64,000 nucleotides of DNA from Albugo candida (GCA_905220665.1 CAJNAR010000145.1:744001-808000), one strand, 5' to 3'. Shown: positions 22,003 through 34,779, counted from the stretch's first letter. A program made the numbers and translations. The notes: generated from the letters alone by a model not told the origin.

Positions 22003-22600
22003 AAAAAAAGGGTATTGATATTTTGACAACTTTTTTAAAATTACAACATGCCTAGAAAAATTATTACTCTCACATCTTTTTCTTTTTTTGCAAAATACAT
22101 ACATGATTTTACATTTCTAACTAATTACATCCATGCACACCCTAAATTGTTGCTCCAGCAGCTCCAATCGAGAATTATTTGTGATTGGCTGATACATAGA
22201 ACGCTTCATCTGTGATAGGCTATTAATTCTGACAATTTCCATTTGACACATAGCATTTGAGCATCGGATACAGGGAATGCAAGTGCAGCAATTGAGGAAA
22301 ATCGGCCATTACAAGCGGTCTTGCGGAATTCCGGTTACAAGGTTAGATTCAGAACAAGCTTTAGTAAAAAATTAGATATTTTTACTTCACAGAATTATTT
22401 CTTAACACATTTTACTTTCGGCCGTTAGTGTATAATAACTTTTGCATCTTTACGACGCATTATGGCTTAACAAACTGGAAATGAATCGTCTACTCATGAT
22501 GAGTGTTTAGCTCAGTTGAAGGTGTCTATATTAGTAGGATTAGACTAACTGACTTCTCTAGTTGCCTAGGCTATCTTAAATAACATACATATATATAAAA
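22003..22600 (+). mobile_element. TIR element copy C (right end missing or eroded)
   Basis: The left terminus AAAAAAAGGGTATTGATAT at 22003 matches copy B. Internal blocks follow in the same order and orientation: ATTGTTGCTC, GTGATTGGCTGATACATA, TTACTTTCGGC, CTTTACGACGCATTAT, GAGTGTTTAGCTCAGTTGAAG. The right end dissolves into A/T-rich sequence before LINE 2. Confidence 0.6.
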
Positions 22601-25600
22601 AAGGGTTCGTGAAAGACCTGTGAGAGATGATAATATGTCTTCTCGTTGATAATCCCATATCGTAGTAGCCTCAGCCACCTTGATACGAGACTGTGTCCAG
22701 GTTGTAACTTGTGTAAAGTTGTAAAAAATCGTCCATAAGTACCGTGGAGTTCAAATTGGTGTGCGCCACACTAGACTGAATAGTGTTATCCAAATAGGAC
22801 TATGATCCGAGTTGCAATTACATTTGTACTTGTCTGTATCGTACCCGCAGCGATGATCGTCGGCTTCTGAAAAATCCACCGAATGATCCTTGCGTTGCGA
22901 GTTGATCAAGAACCTTTGCGAGTCGAATGCATTCGTCTTGGTCGTAACAATGTCTTCGATAGTACCGAACGTGCGGACTAAACTTGGTCTAGATCACGGA
23001 AAGTGCTGGAATTGTCGGAGTTGCTGATCGCTGATCGAAAAGACGACGATTCCGATCGGTCCAGACGAAGAGTGGTGTCACCGCTTGCAATACAAGCCAT
23101 AAATCCGATATAATTTGTTGATATTCTTTCCAATCCGACCGCACTGCTGGTACGATTGCACATGCAATATGCGTCCAACGTGGTCGAGAAAAGAAAAACT
23201 GATCCCAACTAGGGAGCAACTCCCTCTATAACTGTGCCGTGTGATCGCACTCTAGAAAGAGATGTTGATCGGATTCTACTGCCCCACACGAACGTGCACA
23301 ATATAATGTCGGGCTGAATATCCTTTAAGAACCAGAAACGAGATCGAGCTGGCAACATCCGAAAGGCTAGACGAAACTGCAAATCGTCGAAAATTGGTAA
23401 TACACGTTTTCGAAGTTGCCGTGATGTAGCCATAAAAGTTCGAACTCATTCTGAATCAACTGTGTCCTATCTCTCCCGTGATGACCAGTGTGTTGACATC
23501 GGATGACTCTTGATTAGTTCGGGAGGTTTCCAGACGATTCGTGAGAGTTGTGAGCGTGGAATAGATGGAAAATAATGTTTTCGTTCCTTGCTTTTTACTC
23601 TCACATAAAATGATCTGCCACTTGTGGTTGGTGTAATCCAAGTGATGAGACCAATCGTCGAGTAGATACGCTGTAGCATCTGAGTGACTTCATTGTAAAG
23701 TCGACTCAGCAACTCTTCTTCAGCCATATCCGATGTGTTTAGCTCTTCGTCGTTGTAATAGTTGGCGACGAAATCTTCCTTCGTTGGTCATGTGTCGTTT
23801 TCTCGAATAAAGTCTTGCAGACTGTGAATCTCGAAAAGCGTAGCAAATGTTTTTCGAAATGCGCGATGTGGTTCATCCGCCATACCAAGATTGTAACAAA
23901 TGTTCTGCGCACTCGGATGGCGAGTAGCAGCTTCGTAATGTAATTATTGGTCGCAGTGAAACCACATCGGTTGTTCCATGTAGTACTGGCGGCGTTGTAA
24001 AAAATCCAAATCTGATATTTAAATCCTCCAATCCATCTGATGCCACATTCTAAATGCTTGTTTCCACCATGACGATATGCTCTCCCATTGAACCATTTTC
24101 CCATGTCGATTTGGTGCGATGGTGAATATATCCATCGGCTTGTGTGGTCCAAAGGAAGGTTGGACTAGTTGTAATAATTCCGTCGAAGTAGTTGTCCAAT
24201 TCGCAGGAATACTTGTTGACGCATCGGATGCGAACTGCTGAAGGAATTGAATACGTTGTAGCTTCAGTCGTCTCACCGAAAAAGGAACTTGTAGTCCACC
24301 ATCTTGTCGGCGAAGATATAAAAATTCTTGCTGAGTAGGTGGACGTGTTTTGAATCCTTCTTGTGTTTCGGACCAATCACAAATTGATCTAACATCGATT
24401 GCAACTGTCGAATAGTCTCTGCTGGTATGTCTACCTGCATTGTATAATGCCATAGACGTGATAAAAGCATCGTTTGCGCAACCAGCAGTCGACCACGAAC
24501 AGTTCTTGCTCGTCGAAACCATACAACAAACCCATCGTTAAACGCTTGTGGAGAGTTGAAATAACTATCGAATGAGTCGGTGTCTGGCCGAACGGAATAC
24601 CCAAATACTTGATCGAATCCTCCGGACCCATTATGGTCAAATTGGAAATACGTGGGCACGGCGTGGTCCGATTCAACGAGAGCAAAGATAATTTACTAAA
24701 GTTAAGTTTCGCCCGATCTATCGCAATAGACTTGGACGAGTTCGAGTTGCGTCAAAACATCATTTGGTGTCTCTGATAGCAATGTCGAATCTTCTGCAAA
24801 AAATAATCCAGTTGCGACAGTCGTGCCATTAATCCAAATGCCATGTTCTTCATGTTGGAGAGTAAAATCCCCAAACGTTAGATCGTCATCAGAAAAAGTA
24901 ATGCTGAAAGAGGATCACCTTGTTTCACACCACGTTGTGGTGTATTGGACGGTGTGATATTTCCACTAATCATCAACTGCGCCTTTCTGTTATTGTACAA
25001 AGGACGAACCCAGTCGATGGAACCTTTTCCAACGCCCATTTTTTCCAAATCGCGAAACATGTACGTCCAATGGACTCGATCATAAGCTTTCTCGAAGTCG
25101 AGAAAACTCGCATATGCTTCCTCCCCACGATGAGTGATTAGTCTTGGATGTCGGTGAGATGTCGAATATGGTGATGCATCGACCTTGCTCACACAAATGC
25201 TTTTTGATCTTGATGGATCAATTTTGGCAAAAAACTTTGCAATCGATACGCCAACACTTTTGAAAGTACTTTCACATCGACGAAAAGCAGTGCGATCGGT
25301 CGATTGTTGCCAGGATCACCTCGTTCTCTTTTCTTATATAAAAGTGTGATTGCTGCGTGACGTTGTGATCGAAGTAAAATTCCTCTTTCCAGATGATATT
25401 CGACTACGATCTTCAGACTCTCGCCAAACGTTTCCGGATCGAGCTGCTAAAATGCAGCAGGTAGTCCATCCATACCTGGAGAAGACCTACTCCGCATGTG
25501 CTTGATCGCTTCCGCCATCTAGGTCCTACTTAAGGGAGTTGAGAGACGATCTTGCTCTGCTGAGGCAAGAGAAACTTGAATCAAATCGAGTAACGTTTTT

Positions 25601-27830
25601 TGCTTTCTTTCGCATGAAACATTTGAGTCGGTCTCTAATCTATAAAGAGAGCCCATGACACCACCCCAATGATCTCTGAAATCGTCAATAATCTCCCTCG
25701 GGTTCGATGTCACGGTGCCACATATTTTGATGACATTTTCGATCGGCACGCGACGACAAGAACTATCCGGAGGGCGAGAAAAAAAGCTTGGAAGAGTTCT
25801 CCATATGCTTCACGTGATGGTCGAAGCTTTCATCTTGGTTGTATTTCGCATTGTTTTCGACTGAAATCTAAATTGTTCGAGACTCGATTCGTAAAAATAC
25901 TGTGACCCATTGGTGTCTTGGATGCGATATCGAGCTGCTGCGACTTCCAAAACACGCTGGCTAGACTCAACATCACGTCGGCAATCTTGTCCAATCTTTT
26001 TTTCAATGCCATGGAGCTGTTTCTTGATTTTCGTCTTCCAACTTTCCCACATTTTACCGGGTTTCGAAGTTGTCCGCAACTGTTCGAGCACCAAATTCGC
26101 TTCCAATTTAATTGCTTCGACAACTTGAAGATATTCAAATATTCGTAATGAAAATTTCCAGTATCCTCGACCCGGAGATTGAGTTGGCTTTGCAAAAGTT
26201 TCTTTTTGTGCCAGATGATCTTTCGCAAGTCGTGGACGAAAATACTCAGAGGTTTGTATACCATATTGAATAGCTCTTCCGATATGCAGATGTAATCGAG
26301 TCGATTTTTGCGCGGTAATGGTCCTGTAAATACTTTTTCAGTCGGATGTTGAATTCGCCAAGCGTCTAACACACCCAACTGTGAAAGCCATTCCAAATAG
26401 CTAATCAAATTGGTTCGTGCCGAATTGGTCCACTCGAAGCATCGATAGCTGGATCAAGTGGTGTGCTGAAACCACCAAATACGATATTTGTTGCGGTCTA
26501 TTCGAACGTGTTGGAAAGCAATAACTCATAAAAACCCACTCGTTCCTCGGCCTTGATCGGTGCATATACATCGTGAATATACAACGGTGCATCGTGAATG
26601 AGAAGACGCAAAAACAAATAGTGATTTCGAATGCTTCGTTCGGTGAGTTCTTCAGCTGTAACAACTTCATCAAAGTCTTTTCTTTCAGCCAAGTATCTCA
26701 ATACTTCTCGTGCGGGCTTCAGTAGCCTTGATAGACGAATTAACTCGTTCTTCGAACAGCGCAACATGGTGATATCGAAGCTTTCTGAGAGTATTCACTT
26801 TATCTTCTAACGTGATCATAATTTCTGTGATGGAATCCATCATAGTTGTCCCTTGGTCGACTATCACATCCAAGACTACGTAAAGAAGAAATTTGGCATC
26901 ATTTTGTCGTAATTTCGAATACGGAGTTGTTAGTTGATGATTCAGCTCGTCCCAAGTATTGGTCGAATCGACATCTTTGACCGTGATGAGAGTACCTTCC
27001 CTACAATGAATATTGCTACAACATCGATCCAGATTTTAAAAAGGTCCCCTTGTCATCTACTGCCTGCGGATTCGGAAAATAATCTTCACGATTCGATGGC
27101 ATTGGACCGGCTTCAAAAGATATATTTGAATTTGATCGGAACAGACTCAATCGTGATTTTGAGTGATACTTTTGGTGCACTTTTGCCATGTTTACATTCT
27201 TCTCATAGATCGATTCCATTCGCAAGACCGGAAACACAAGAATAATGTGTCCTTCATACAAATCACATTTCGGTCGCTCATGCATTACAAGTGTATTTTT
27301 AATGACAAGAGAATGACGTCGATACTTCATAGCAAAACACGCTTTGAATACAATAAATCCGGACTTTTCATATTAATCCAGCGAACAGTTAGCCAGGAGG
27401 GGCGAATCAATGTGAAAAAAGCAGACAAGTCTTCCTCCGTCTGCCGATACTGTTGGAACCGAGCTAGAGAAATATGGGACTGTGATAATAGCTGATCGAT
27501 AATAGAACGCGGACTCGGTAACATTGGGATGCACATTGTCAAATATGACACGAAGGCGAGATATCGTCACATCAAAGTACGGATCCAGCACCGATAACTC
27601 GGCATCTTGATATGAACGAGAGGGCCTATCAAAAGTTCTGAAACCATAGGATTCGGGCTATAAATGAAAGAAACCTTATCGAGACCGAGCTCAACTTCCG
27701 TTTGCATATTGCGTGATCGATCCATATTCGTCATTCCTGCTAGGTGAAGGACTTCATTACACTGTTTATCTGGTTCTTTAATTACCTTCCTTATCCTATC
27801 ATAAGCCCCTGACCGTTTGAATATCACTTA
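22600..27830 (-). mobile_element. Non-LTR retrotransposon (L1-like LINE) 2, degraded, with ORF1-like region
   Basis: Read on the minus strand. An ORF1-like region spans about 27830-26950. Endonuclease traces lie at about 26900-26270 (IHDAPLYIHDVYAP, NRLDYICISEEL). A linker with KPGKMWESWKTKIKKQL lies near 26060. The reverse transcriptase spans about 25750-24430 (ASFLDFEKAYDRVHW, QRGVKQGDPLSALLF). A C-terminal zf-RVT-like part reads LRKRVLPIFDDLQFRLAFRMLP (about 23420-23350) and RWTHIACAIVPAVRSDW (about 23175-23125). The catalytic FADD box reads FAED near 24795, so one catalytic Asp is lost. Frameshifts are numerous. This is the largest single element in the window and it is dead. Confidence 0.85.
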
Positions 27831-27964
27831 AGTTCGAATTCAAACCTAGAGAGGCAGATATTTTTCAAGCTTATTGCTTGGGTGGGCTCAAACCGCTGCC
27901 CATATATTCGTCAATCCTTCTACATCAGCTTGAGTTCATCAGACAAATTACTTTAAACCGACGA

Positions 27965-28075
27965 CGATATGGGCATGTTTCTGAAGACACAATTGGCTGA
28001 GGTTATATGTTAGCCAGACGTTTGACGGTGGACACTTGTCGCGAGTAGGGAATTCATGCCGAGATCAGCTCCAAG
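27965..28075 (-). repeat. Solo copy of the CRN upstream element
   Basis: The reverse complement closely matches the core of the 5' flank of the intact CRN gene (9250-9345), including ACTCGCGACAAGTGTC, CCGTCAAACGTCTGGCTAA and CAGCCAATTGTG. No CRN coding sequence follows it; LINE 2 does. It is either the relic of a lost CRN unit or a dispersed repeat that CRN genes use. Confidence 0.65.
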
Positions 28076-28079
28076 TGAA

Positions 28080-29220
28080 CAATAAAGAAATAAATATGAT
28101 ATAATCCTTCCGCCCGTTGAGCGGCGAAAGTGCCTGTACCCGTTCTGTCTACTCACATGCACGAGTGAGATAGTCGACAGTGTCCGTATTGGAAGTTATA
28201 TGTATCTAGCATTGGAGCAATCTAGACCTCTTTTTCTCAGGGCCATATCTCGAAGCATGAAACGGTTTGGGTGACGACCAGCTGGCTCGTTTTCCTATTC
28301 CCTGGAAGCACTCTACCTTTACCATTATTTATACCTATGAATGGCTAGATGCCAAACTAGTTCGTGCTATGCGCGGTGTTTTGATCGAGAAAGCACCGAG
28401 TTCAGGACGTTTGTAATATATTTCTTGCTGCATGTGTCGTGCGTAACTCGGCTGTGATAAGGCGCTGTGCTGGTTGGAAAATTCACGTTTGTGTCAACAC
28501 ACGAAGCGACGAGACTTTTTCTCTAAGTTCCGCAATGGCGCAAACCACCCCGTACATCACCAGATTTGATCAAAGGGCCCATTACCAGCTATGATTGTGA
28601 AAGAGCGCAATTTGGCTTGGTACAAAAGCATCTACACATGATAAGGAATAATAGATTTCACCTCCATGTGAGATTTTTATTCATTTAAATGTGTACGTAC
28701 GTGATCACAGCTGAGCATTTTGGTTACCAGATATCGTTTAATAAACGGACTCTGTTATTATATCTGATCAGATCGATTAATTTCTTATCATGGTGCATCT
28801 ATTACACAACATTTCCTTTCCACATTCTTTCGCACCCGATATCTACAGTAAGTTGTCAGACGTATCTCAGCATCAAGGATCGGGGCTTATTTGTATGCTT
28901 GAGTAGACGAGTAACGGGGAGGATAGAGTACCTCTATCTCTACTACCTATTTTGTCGGCTGAACAGCCTCCTTCATCATCTATTTATCCATATCAATTAG
29001 AGGAGAGCGAACAAACAGTGATTTTGGATAGCAAGTTAAAAGTCTGACATGCATTGCTTTTGTTCGCATCGTACAGGTAGTGTCTCTGATATATGTCATC
29101 AGCATCTTTACTCGAGCGTGTCGAAAAGGTTTCAGTCTTTATCGAACTTTCTTAAGCCGTATCCTGGGAGCGCTTTGATATCAGATTTTCTACCTCGATC
29201 GTAGTATTCCAGAGCTCTCT
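28080..29220. other. Stretch without a supportable gene
   Basis: Short frames on both strands with no recognisable domain. The right end leads into the PDAT pseudogene, whose N-terminal coding probably began here but is unreadable. Confidence 0.3.
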
Positions 29221-29223
29221 TTC

Positions 29224-31330
29224 ATGCTACCTGCGGACTCTGTGCGAAATCTTTTTCAAAAAAAGAGTGCAATGGATTGGTCGAAACGCATGCGGGACGA
29301 CCTTTTCGATTCTTTTGACTTACGGCCATCCGCACAGCAGTCAGGGGATACAGATCGACCGGGAATACAGCTTCGCAGAATAATACCGCTGGCTACTCAA
29401 CGATTGAAATGCTTTCTGGATTCACAACAACGGGCCTGGAGATTTGGGAACGACGCGAGTGTAGTCGAGCGTACTTTCGGCAGCGAGTTCGGTGTACATC
29501 TCGAATGTTGCAGCAATTCATGATGAATCATGTATGTGAATGATAGTACATCTCCAAGGTATGCCTGGTAATCAACTTGTAGAGGTGCTGGCTGGAGCAT
29601 ATTATGCTCAATCGAAACTCCGGCTTGGACCCAAGCGGCGTCAAACTACGACCAGCTGCTGGACTTGAGGCTGCTGATTATGTGATTGGAGGTTACTGGG
29701 TATCGGGAAAGATTATTGAGAATCTCGCAGATATTGGTTACGATACAAATTCGATGTTTATGGCCTCCTTTGACTGGCGCTTGGCACCATTTCTTCTCGA
29801 GAAGTGGGACCGATATTTCACCAAGCTTCGTTATATGATTGAAATGGCTAAAGCATCAAAGGGGACCGGGAAGTGGCCATCATTGCTCATAGTTATGCCT
29901 CACAAGTTTGGCTCTACTTTATGAAATGGGTAGAAAGCGATCAAGTTGGAAAGCAAGGGAACAGATGGATCGATCAGCATATTGAGGTATTCATCAGATC
30001 TACGCTTGGTGCTACAAAATCCATTAGTGCACTGCTGTTTGGCGAGATGAAGGATACAGCTGAGATCGGTGAACTGGCAAAGATATTAGGCTATTTCTTT
30101 GGCCATCCGGCTCGGGTTCGTTGGCTCTTTAATGGCCCAGGTGAGTTGAGTTACTGCTTCCATTGCGAACTGTGGCTGATTACTATCGCTAGCGTGCCAA
30201 CAATGTCACCAATTGGTGGTAAAATAGTCTGGGGAAACCGTACTTATGCACCAGATGACTTGACCTCTCGATTTGCTACTCTTGCAAGCGATTCCACTGG
30301 TGAGGAAGCTGACAGATATGGAGAACACGACAGACAAAGTTCACACATGAAAGAGTTGAATAAAAGTTCATTCAGGAAGTCTACGAGCACATTACTCGTC
30401 ATGGAAGCAATGGTCTGATTGTACGATTCGGTGCAGATTCCGGGACCTCAAATATCACCGCAAATGAGCTTCTTGAGCTTCTCGGAAGTGTGGATGAGAA
30501 TTTACGATATCTTCATTCCCAAGCCAAAATCAGTGAGGTCGCAGCGAATGCATCTGACCCCAAATATGACCACCCCAAATACTGGTCCAATCCGCTCGCA
30601 GAAAGCTTACCCTACGCACCAAACATGAAGCTGTTTTGCTTGTATGGAATCCGAAAACCTTTGGAGCGTGCTTATTTGTACAAACGAGCACCACGAACAA
30701 TCGATGGGTCTATCCAGACAACCTGCGACTCTGAAAGCGCTTCCGAAGAATGTTCCAGAATCGTTCCCCACATTCTTGACACGGAGTATCAGTTTATTGC
30801 TTTGGCGCTCATTTCCGATGTTGCAAACTTTCGAAGAAGCTGACGGTGTATTGCAACCAAATGCTCCTACTTTTGCTGAATGGCTTGCATGTGTTTGCGT
30901 TCTTTCTCTGTAAGTCATGATGTCACAACGATTTGATTCGTTGACGCCAGTACAGGAACGCTTTGCATATATGGACCCAACTTGATCAAAGCTGGAATTA
31001 ATTTTGTCGATGGAGACGGAGACGGAGGTACCGATTGTATCGTTGGGATATATGTGTGCGCGCCTGGATGGGGGCCAACTGAAGACGAAAAAGCTCGTGA
31101 CTGGAATCTGAACCCAGAAAGTCTGGACGTTCGTTCTCGGGAATACATACACAATCCTATCTCGCTGATAGAAGATCCTTATGGAGGCCTCGAAACTTTC
31201 GATCATGCCGGTATCATGGAGAATCATGCGCTCATCTGAGATGTGCTCCACATTCTCGCAAAAGAATACAACAAAGTTCCCAATCACGTGCTCTCAGAAG
31301 CTGCTTCCGTGATTAATAGCCAATCATATA
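29224..31330 (+). pseudogene. Phospholipid:diacylglycerol acyltransferase (PDAT, LCAT family) pseudogene
   Basis: Broken frames follow PDAT in order. They are LSGFTTTGLEIWERRECSRAYF (about 29410-29475); CWLEHIMLNRNSGLDPSGVKLR (29586-29652); GLEAADYVIGGYW and MASFDWRLAP; IIAHSYASQVWLYF (Ser-nucleophile region, about 29880-29920); SALLFGEMKDTAEIG; IVWGNRTYAPDD; DPKYDHPKYWSNP (about 30560); and the C-terminal EYIHNPISLIEDP. One-base shifts occur near 29415, 29870, 30130 and 31030, and a TGA replaces an Arg codon at 31237-31239. Two intron-like segments with GT..AG ends remain (near 29534-29583 and 30142-30190), so the copy is DNA-derived, not a retrocopy. PDAT makes triacylglycerol from phospholipid and DAG in the ER; this copy cannot. 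Confidence 0.85.
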
Positions 31331-33665
31331 TAACTGGATTTTATTTGAGAATATGCGGATTTTATACCACTTTTTTCAAAAAAGATGGATTATATACCAA
31401 ACGTTTAAAAAATAGGGATTATATACCAGAACTTGAAAAAATATGGTTTTTATACCAAAGTTAAAACAATATTGATTTTAGACCAAAGGTTAAAAAAATA
31501 GGGATTATATACCAAAAGCTGAAAAGATATGGTTTATATATCAGAGCGAATATTACACGGGCGAAATTGAAAAAAAAAGGAAAAATACACCAAAAAGTCT
31601 GAAGTTTGCACATTCTTGAGTGCTATATCGTTAGAATATTCACATCTGGCGACTATGACGACTGCCAGCAACGACGTCTACGTTGGTGAGACACAAGAGT
31701 CAGGTGACGGCTGTTCACCAGGAGACTGGGCATACGGGCGTGCATACTTCTACTTACGCGACTACGCCAGTCGCGACGATATAACAAGTGCGATCATTAA
31801 ATACAACGAAAACGTTGGACCAGCGTTTCGTGTCATATCGAGCTACCACAGAAGCTACAAGGTACTGTGTGTCGATCCGAATTGCAGCTTCACAGTCGCT
31901 TTTTCGTATGGTAGGGGATTTGAGGCGCCTCATACGTTCGTGCCCCACACATGCGACGCAACGAGGGTTAACTTGGCTCCATACGAAGCGAGTCGTGGAA
32001 ACAAATCTTCATACGTCGCTTTGATTGACTCGGTCCTCCAGTTCGTCGTTGATAAGGGTCGTGACACCAGTCCAGCTGAGATGCAGAAGAAGCTGATGGC
32101 TGATGGGCGTCGATTGACGTACCAGACTTGTGTCGACGCCTGCATTCGCCTCAAACCGCAACTCTTCGATGAAGACCGCACGCAATACCAGTTTATCTTG
32201 TCATACGTACACGAAATGAACAAGCGCGGAGACAAGGCAGATATCACGTTGCGTGAGGACAAAATGTTTCGGGCTGTCATCGTGTACAATACCGGCGTTC
32301 ATGTGCTTCGCGAATTTGCAGATCGCGGTATCAATCTGGATGGCACATTTATGAAGTACGAAGATGGTGGAGTCCTTCTTGTCGCTTCCTGTAAAAACAG
32401 CAACAATGAGATTCAAATTGTCGCGGTCGCTTAGGTGTCAGGTGAGACAAAAGACAATTGGTCATGGCTCCTGGACTTTCTTCTACACTCTATAGAAGCG
32501 CCAGCATTCTCCATCTCCGACCGTGACAAGGGTCTCATTCCGGCGATGCATGGTAAAGCAGGTGACATCCTCACTTTTTTGTGTTCGTCACATGCTCGAG
32601 AACTTCAACGCCAAGTTTCGCAATGCGACATTGACGGACCAAGCATGGAATATGGACAAGTCCTTGACTGTTGTGTCGTTTGAACGGCTAGCCAGTGAGT
32701 TAAAGAACATAATGCAAAGGCGCTGCAATGGCTACTCGATGCAGACAAGATCCAATGGGCTGCCGCGTATAGTATACGTCCGCGCTTTGGGACCATGATT
32801 ACCAACAACGTGGAGTCTGTTGAAGCTAGAGAGAAGCCACTTCTGGACTGTCTTATGGCAGTGGAAAGTACATAGGGATCAAGTGGGTTAAATCATTCGC
32901 CAAGTAGGCTTCATGGGGGGAACTTACAGCTTACGCAACCAAGGTACTCGAGCGCAAGCGCTATGTCTCTGTCGTTGACATGATCGAAATCGTCCCGAGT
33001 TGTCTATCATTCTTCGTGGTCAAGGTGAGGATGGACGGAGAGCTTCCTGTGGAGTATTCTCTGGATCTAGATAATCCTGAAAATCCGTGCTCTCGTGGCT
33101 ACTTTGGCGACATGAAAAGGCCATGTTCTCATCTCTATGTGGCCCTTCGATCCGTCAACAAGCTCTCGCTACTCAATACTTTCTGCGATGCGTCGTGGAC
33201 CAAGGAGGTGTACCAGCGTGCTTACGACCCCATGTTTAAGATGAGTCCATGCGTGACGGTAGTTGAACTGACGAGTTTAGAAAAGCACCAACCTCTCACG
33301 GTGTCAAAGAAGCGTGGTCGGCGAAGAAGTCGAAGCGAATCGAGTCTTAGGATGCCACAGAAGCTTTCAAGAAGAAGCGCAGCAACAAGTGCACTACATG
33401 CGGTAACTACGGACACAAGAAGCGAACCTGCAAAGACTAATCTTTTCCTAGTAATAAAAACAATGTATTTTTCATAATTTCACATGATGTTTAGACCTTT
33501 TGATGTAATTTTCATAATTTTACGATTCCGCCCGTGAAATATTCGTTTTAGTATATAAACCATACTTTTTGAACTTCTGGTATATAATCCATATTATTTT
33601 AGCGTTTAGAATATAATTGATAGTTTTTTTTACTTTTGGTATAGAATCCATAGGTTCCCTTTTAT
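31325..33665 (+). mobile_element. Mutator-like element (MULE) 2 with tandem-repeat termini
   Basis: The left terminal region (31335-31550) holds seven diverged ~31-bp tandem units with core GGATTATATACCA. The right region (33545-33660) holds four units in the opposite orientation. Both arrays end inward in the same unique block: CGAATATTACACGGGCG on the left, complement of CGAATATTTCACGGGCG on the right. A plus-strand MULE transposase pseudogene lies between. The outer limits are uncertain because the arrays fade. Confidence 0.75.
31655..33440 (+). pseudogene. MULE transposase pseudogene (MULE 2)
   Basis: The ATG at 31655 opens a 260-codon frame: an N-terminal zinc-binding-like part (VLCVDPNCSFTVAF .. 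HTFVPHTC), a helical linker (TSPAEMQKKLMADGRRLTYQ), and the first catalytic Asp block (INLDGTFMKYEDGGVLLVA). A TAG at 32432-32434 interrupts it. Coding continues in frame (SGETKDNWSWLLDFLL, SISDRDKGLIPAMHG) and then shifts near 32575. Later blocks are a SWIM-like PCSRGYFGDMKRPCSHL (second Cys lost) and a C-terminal zinc knuckle CTTCGNYGHKKRTC ending at TAA 33438-33440. It is better preserved than MULE 1, so probably younger. Confidence 0.85.
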
Positions 33666-33689
33666 TTTACTGAATCAATTTCATTCTTG

Positions 33690-34770
33690 ACTGGTTGTCT
33701 CCGGCGCGAAAATACCAGAAGCTTTACGAAATGGCAAAAGTAAACGCTCGTGTCCTTTCGAGAAACAGCTCGCATACGATAAGAAACCACAGTACGAAAA
33801 CAAATGGAAATACTGTCAGCAAAAATGCTTTGGATGCAGTACGTGAGGAGGATGAGCCTGAAAATGTGACAGAGAAAACAACAAGACTTTCAGAGAATAG
33901 CATCACGAAGAGCAGCATCGAACTCGCAATCTTAAACCGATAGTCGTAAATAGCAATCAAAAGGCTGAAAGCAGCGATCGAAGGCTCGGACGATGATGAT
34001 ATGAGAGGAACAGACAGCGAAGAGGACGAATTGATCGAAGTCGAAGATGGTTACGTGTAGGAAGTCGAGTTTTTTAAAGAAGATGAGAGCGTTTTGCAAG
34101 CTTTAAGATGCCCTCTGCCTCTGGACGACATAAGTTGGCAGATAACATCATGGAAAAAATACAACAGAAGGAAGCTGGTGAAGGAAAGATTGCAAGTAAC
34201 AAATTGTAACTACAGTTTGATTCAAAAATTGTTCAATGTACACAGGCGTGGGGAAAATCTTGCATCGATACACGTCAGGGAAATTGCTGAAAGCTTTCCA
34301 AGTGATTCCGAGTCTGAGTTATTGGGATGATATTTTGTGGCTAACAAAACCCAGTAAATGGTCACCTCATTCTATGTATGCAATCTCACGAATCTTCCCA
34401 TCCAATTTAAGCCCAGAAATGGCCGAGCGATTCTATAACATATTTTTATTGGAACATGTGCGTCAAGATATACGAGACAACAAACGGCTCAATTTGCATC
34501 TATATATGGCGCTGAAGAAAGCACTGTACAAGCCTCAGGCTTTTTTCAAGGGCGTAATCTTACTTTTATGTGAGAGTCCAGACTGTACTCTCTGCGAAGT
34601 AACGATTATTGGAAGTGTTATGACAGAGGTCTCTGTACCTGTTATACATTCGGCAAAAATGGAATTAGAAAAGACGAGAAAGAAAAATTAAGAATGTTTT
34701 TGCCAAAGCATGCTCACCACCAAATCACTCCAGAAATACGAAACGAGCTCTTCAACGCGGACCAACTGTA
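33690..34770 (+). pseudogene. Bystin (ENP1/BYSL) pseudogene
   Basis: The acidic N-terminal part is readable (DSEEDELIEVED, then EVEFFKEDESVLQAL), followed by IMEKIQQKEAGEGKI (about 34150-34195). The bystin core is in one frame from about 34236: VGKILHRYTSGKLLKAFQVIPSL, WSPHSMYAISRIFPSNLSPEMAERFYN, RLNLHLYMALKKALYKPQAFFKG, and IIGSVMTEVSVPVIHSA. It then jumps to the family C-terminus (FLPKHAHHQITPEIRNELF, about 34700-34755) with roughly 80 residues missing. Stops and frameshifts lie at 33941, about 34060 and about 34200. Bystin is an essential 40S ribosome assembly factor, so a working gene must exist elsewhere. Confidence 0.85.
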
Positions 34771-34779
34771 ATTGATATC

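Noticed and set aside
29224..31330. Active PDAT gene with introns
   Set aside because: Even after removing the two intron-like segments, one-base shifts and a TGA remain in conserved coding parts.
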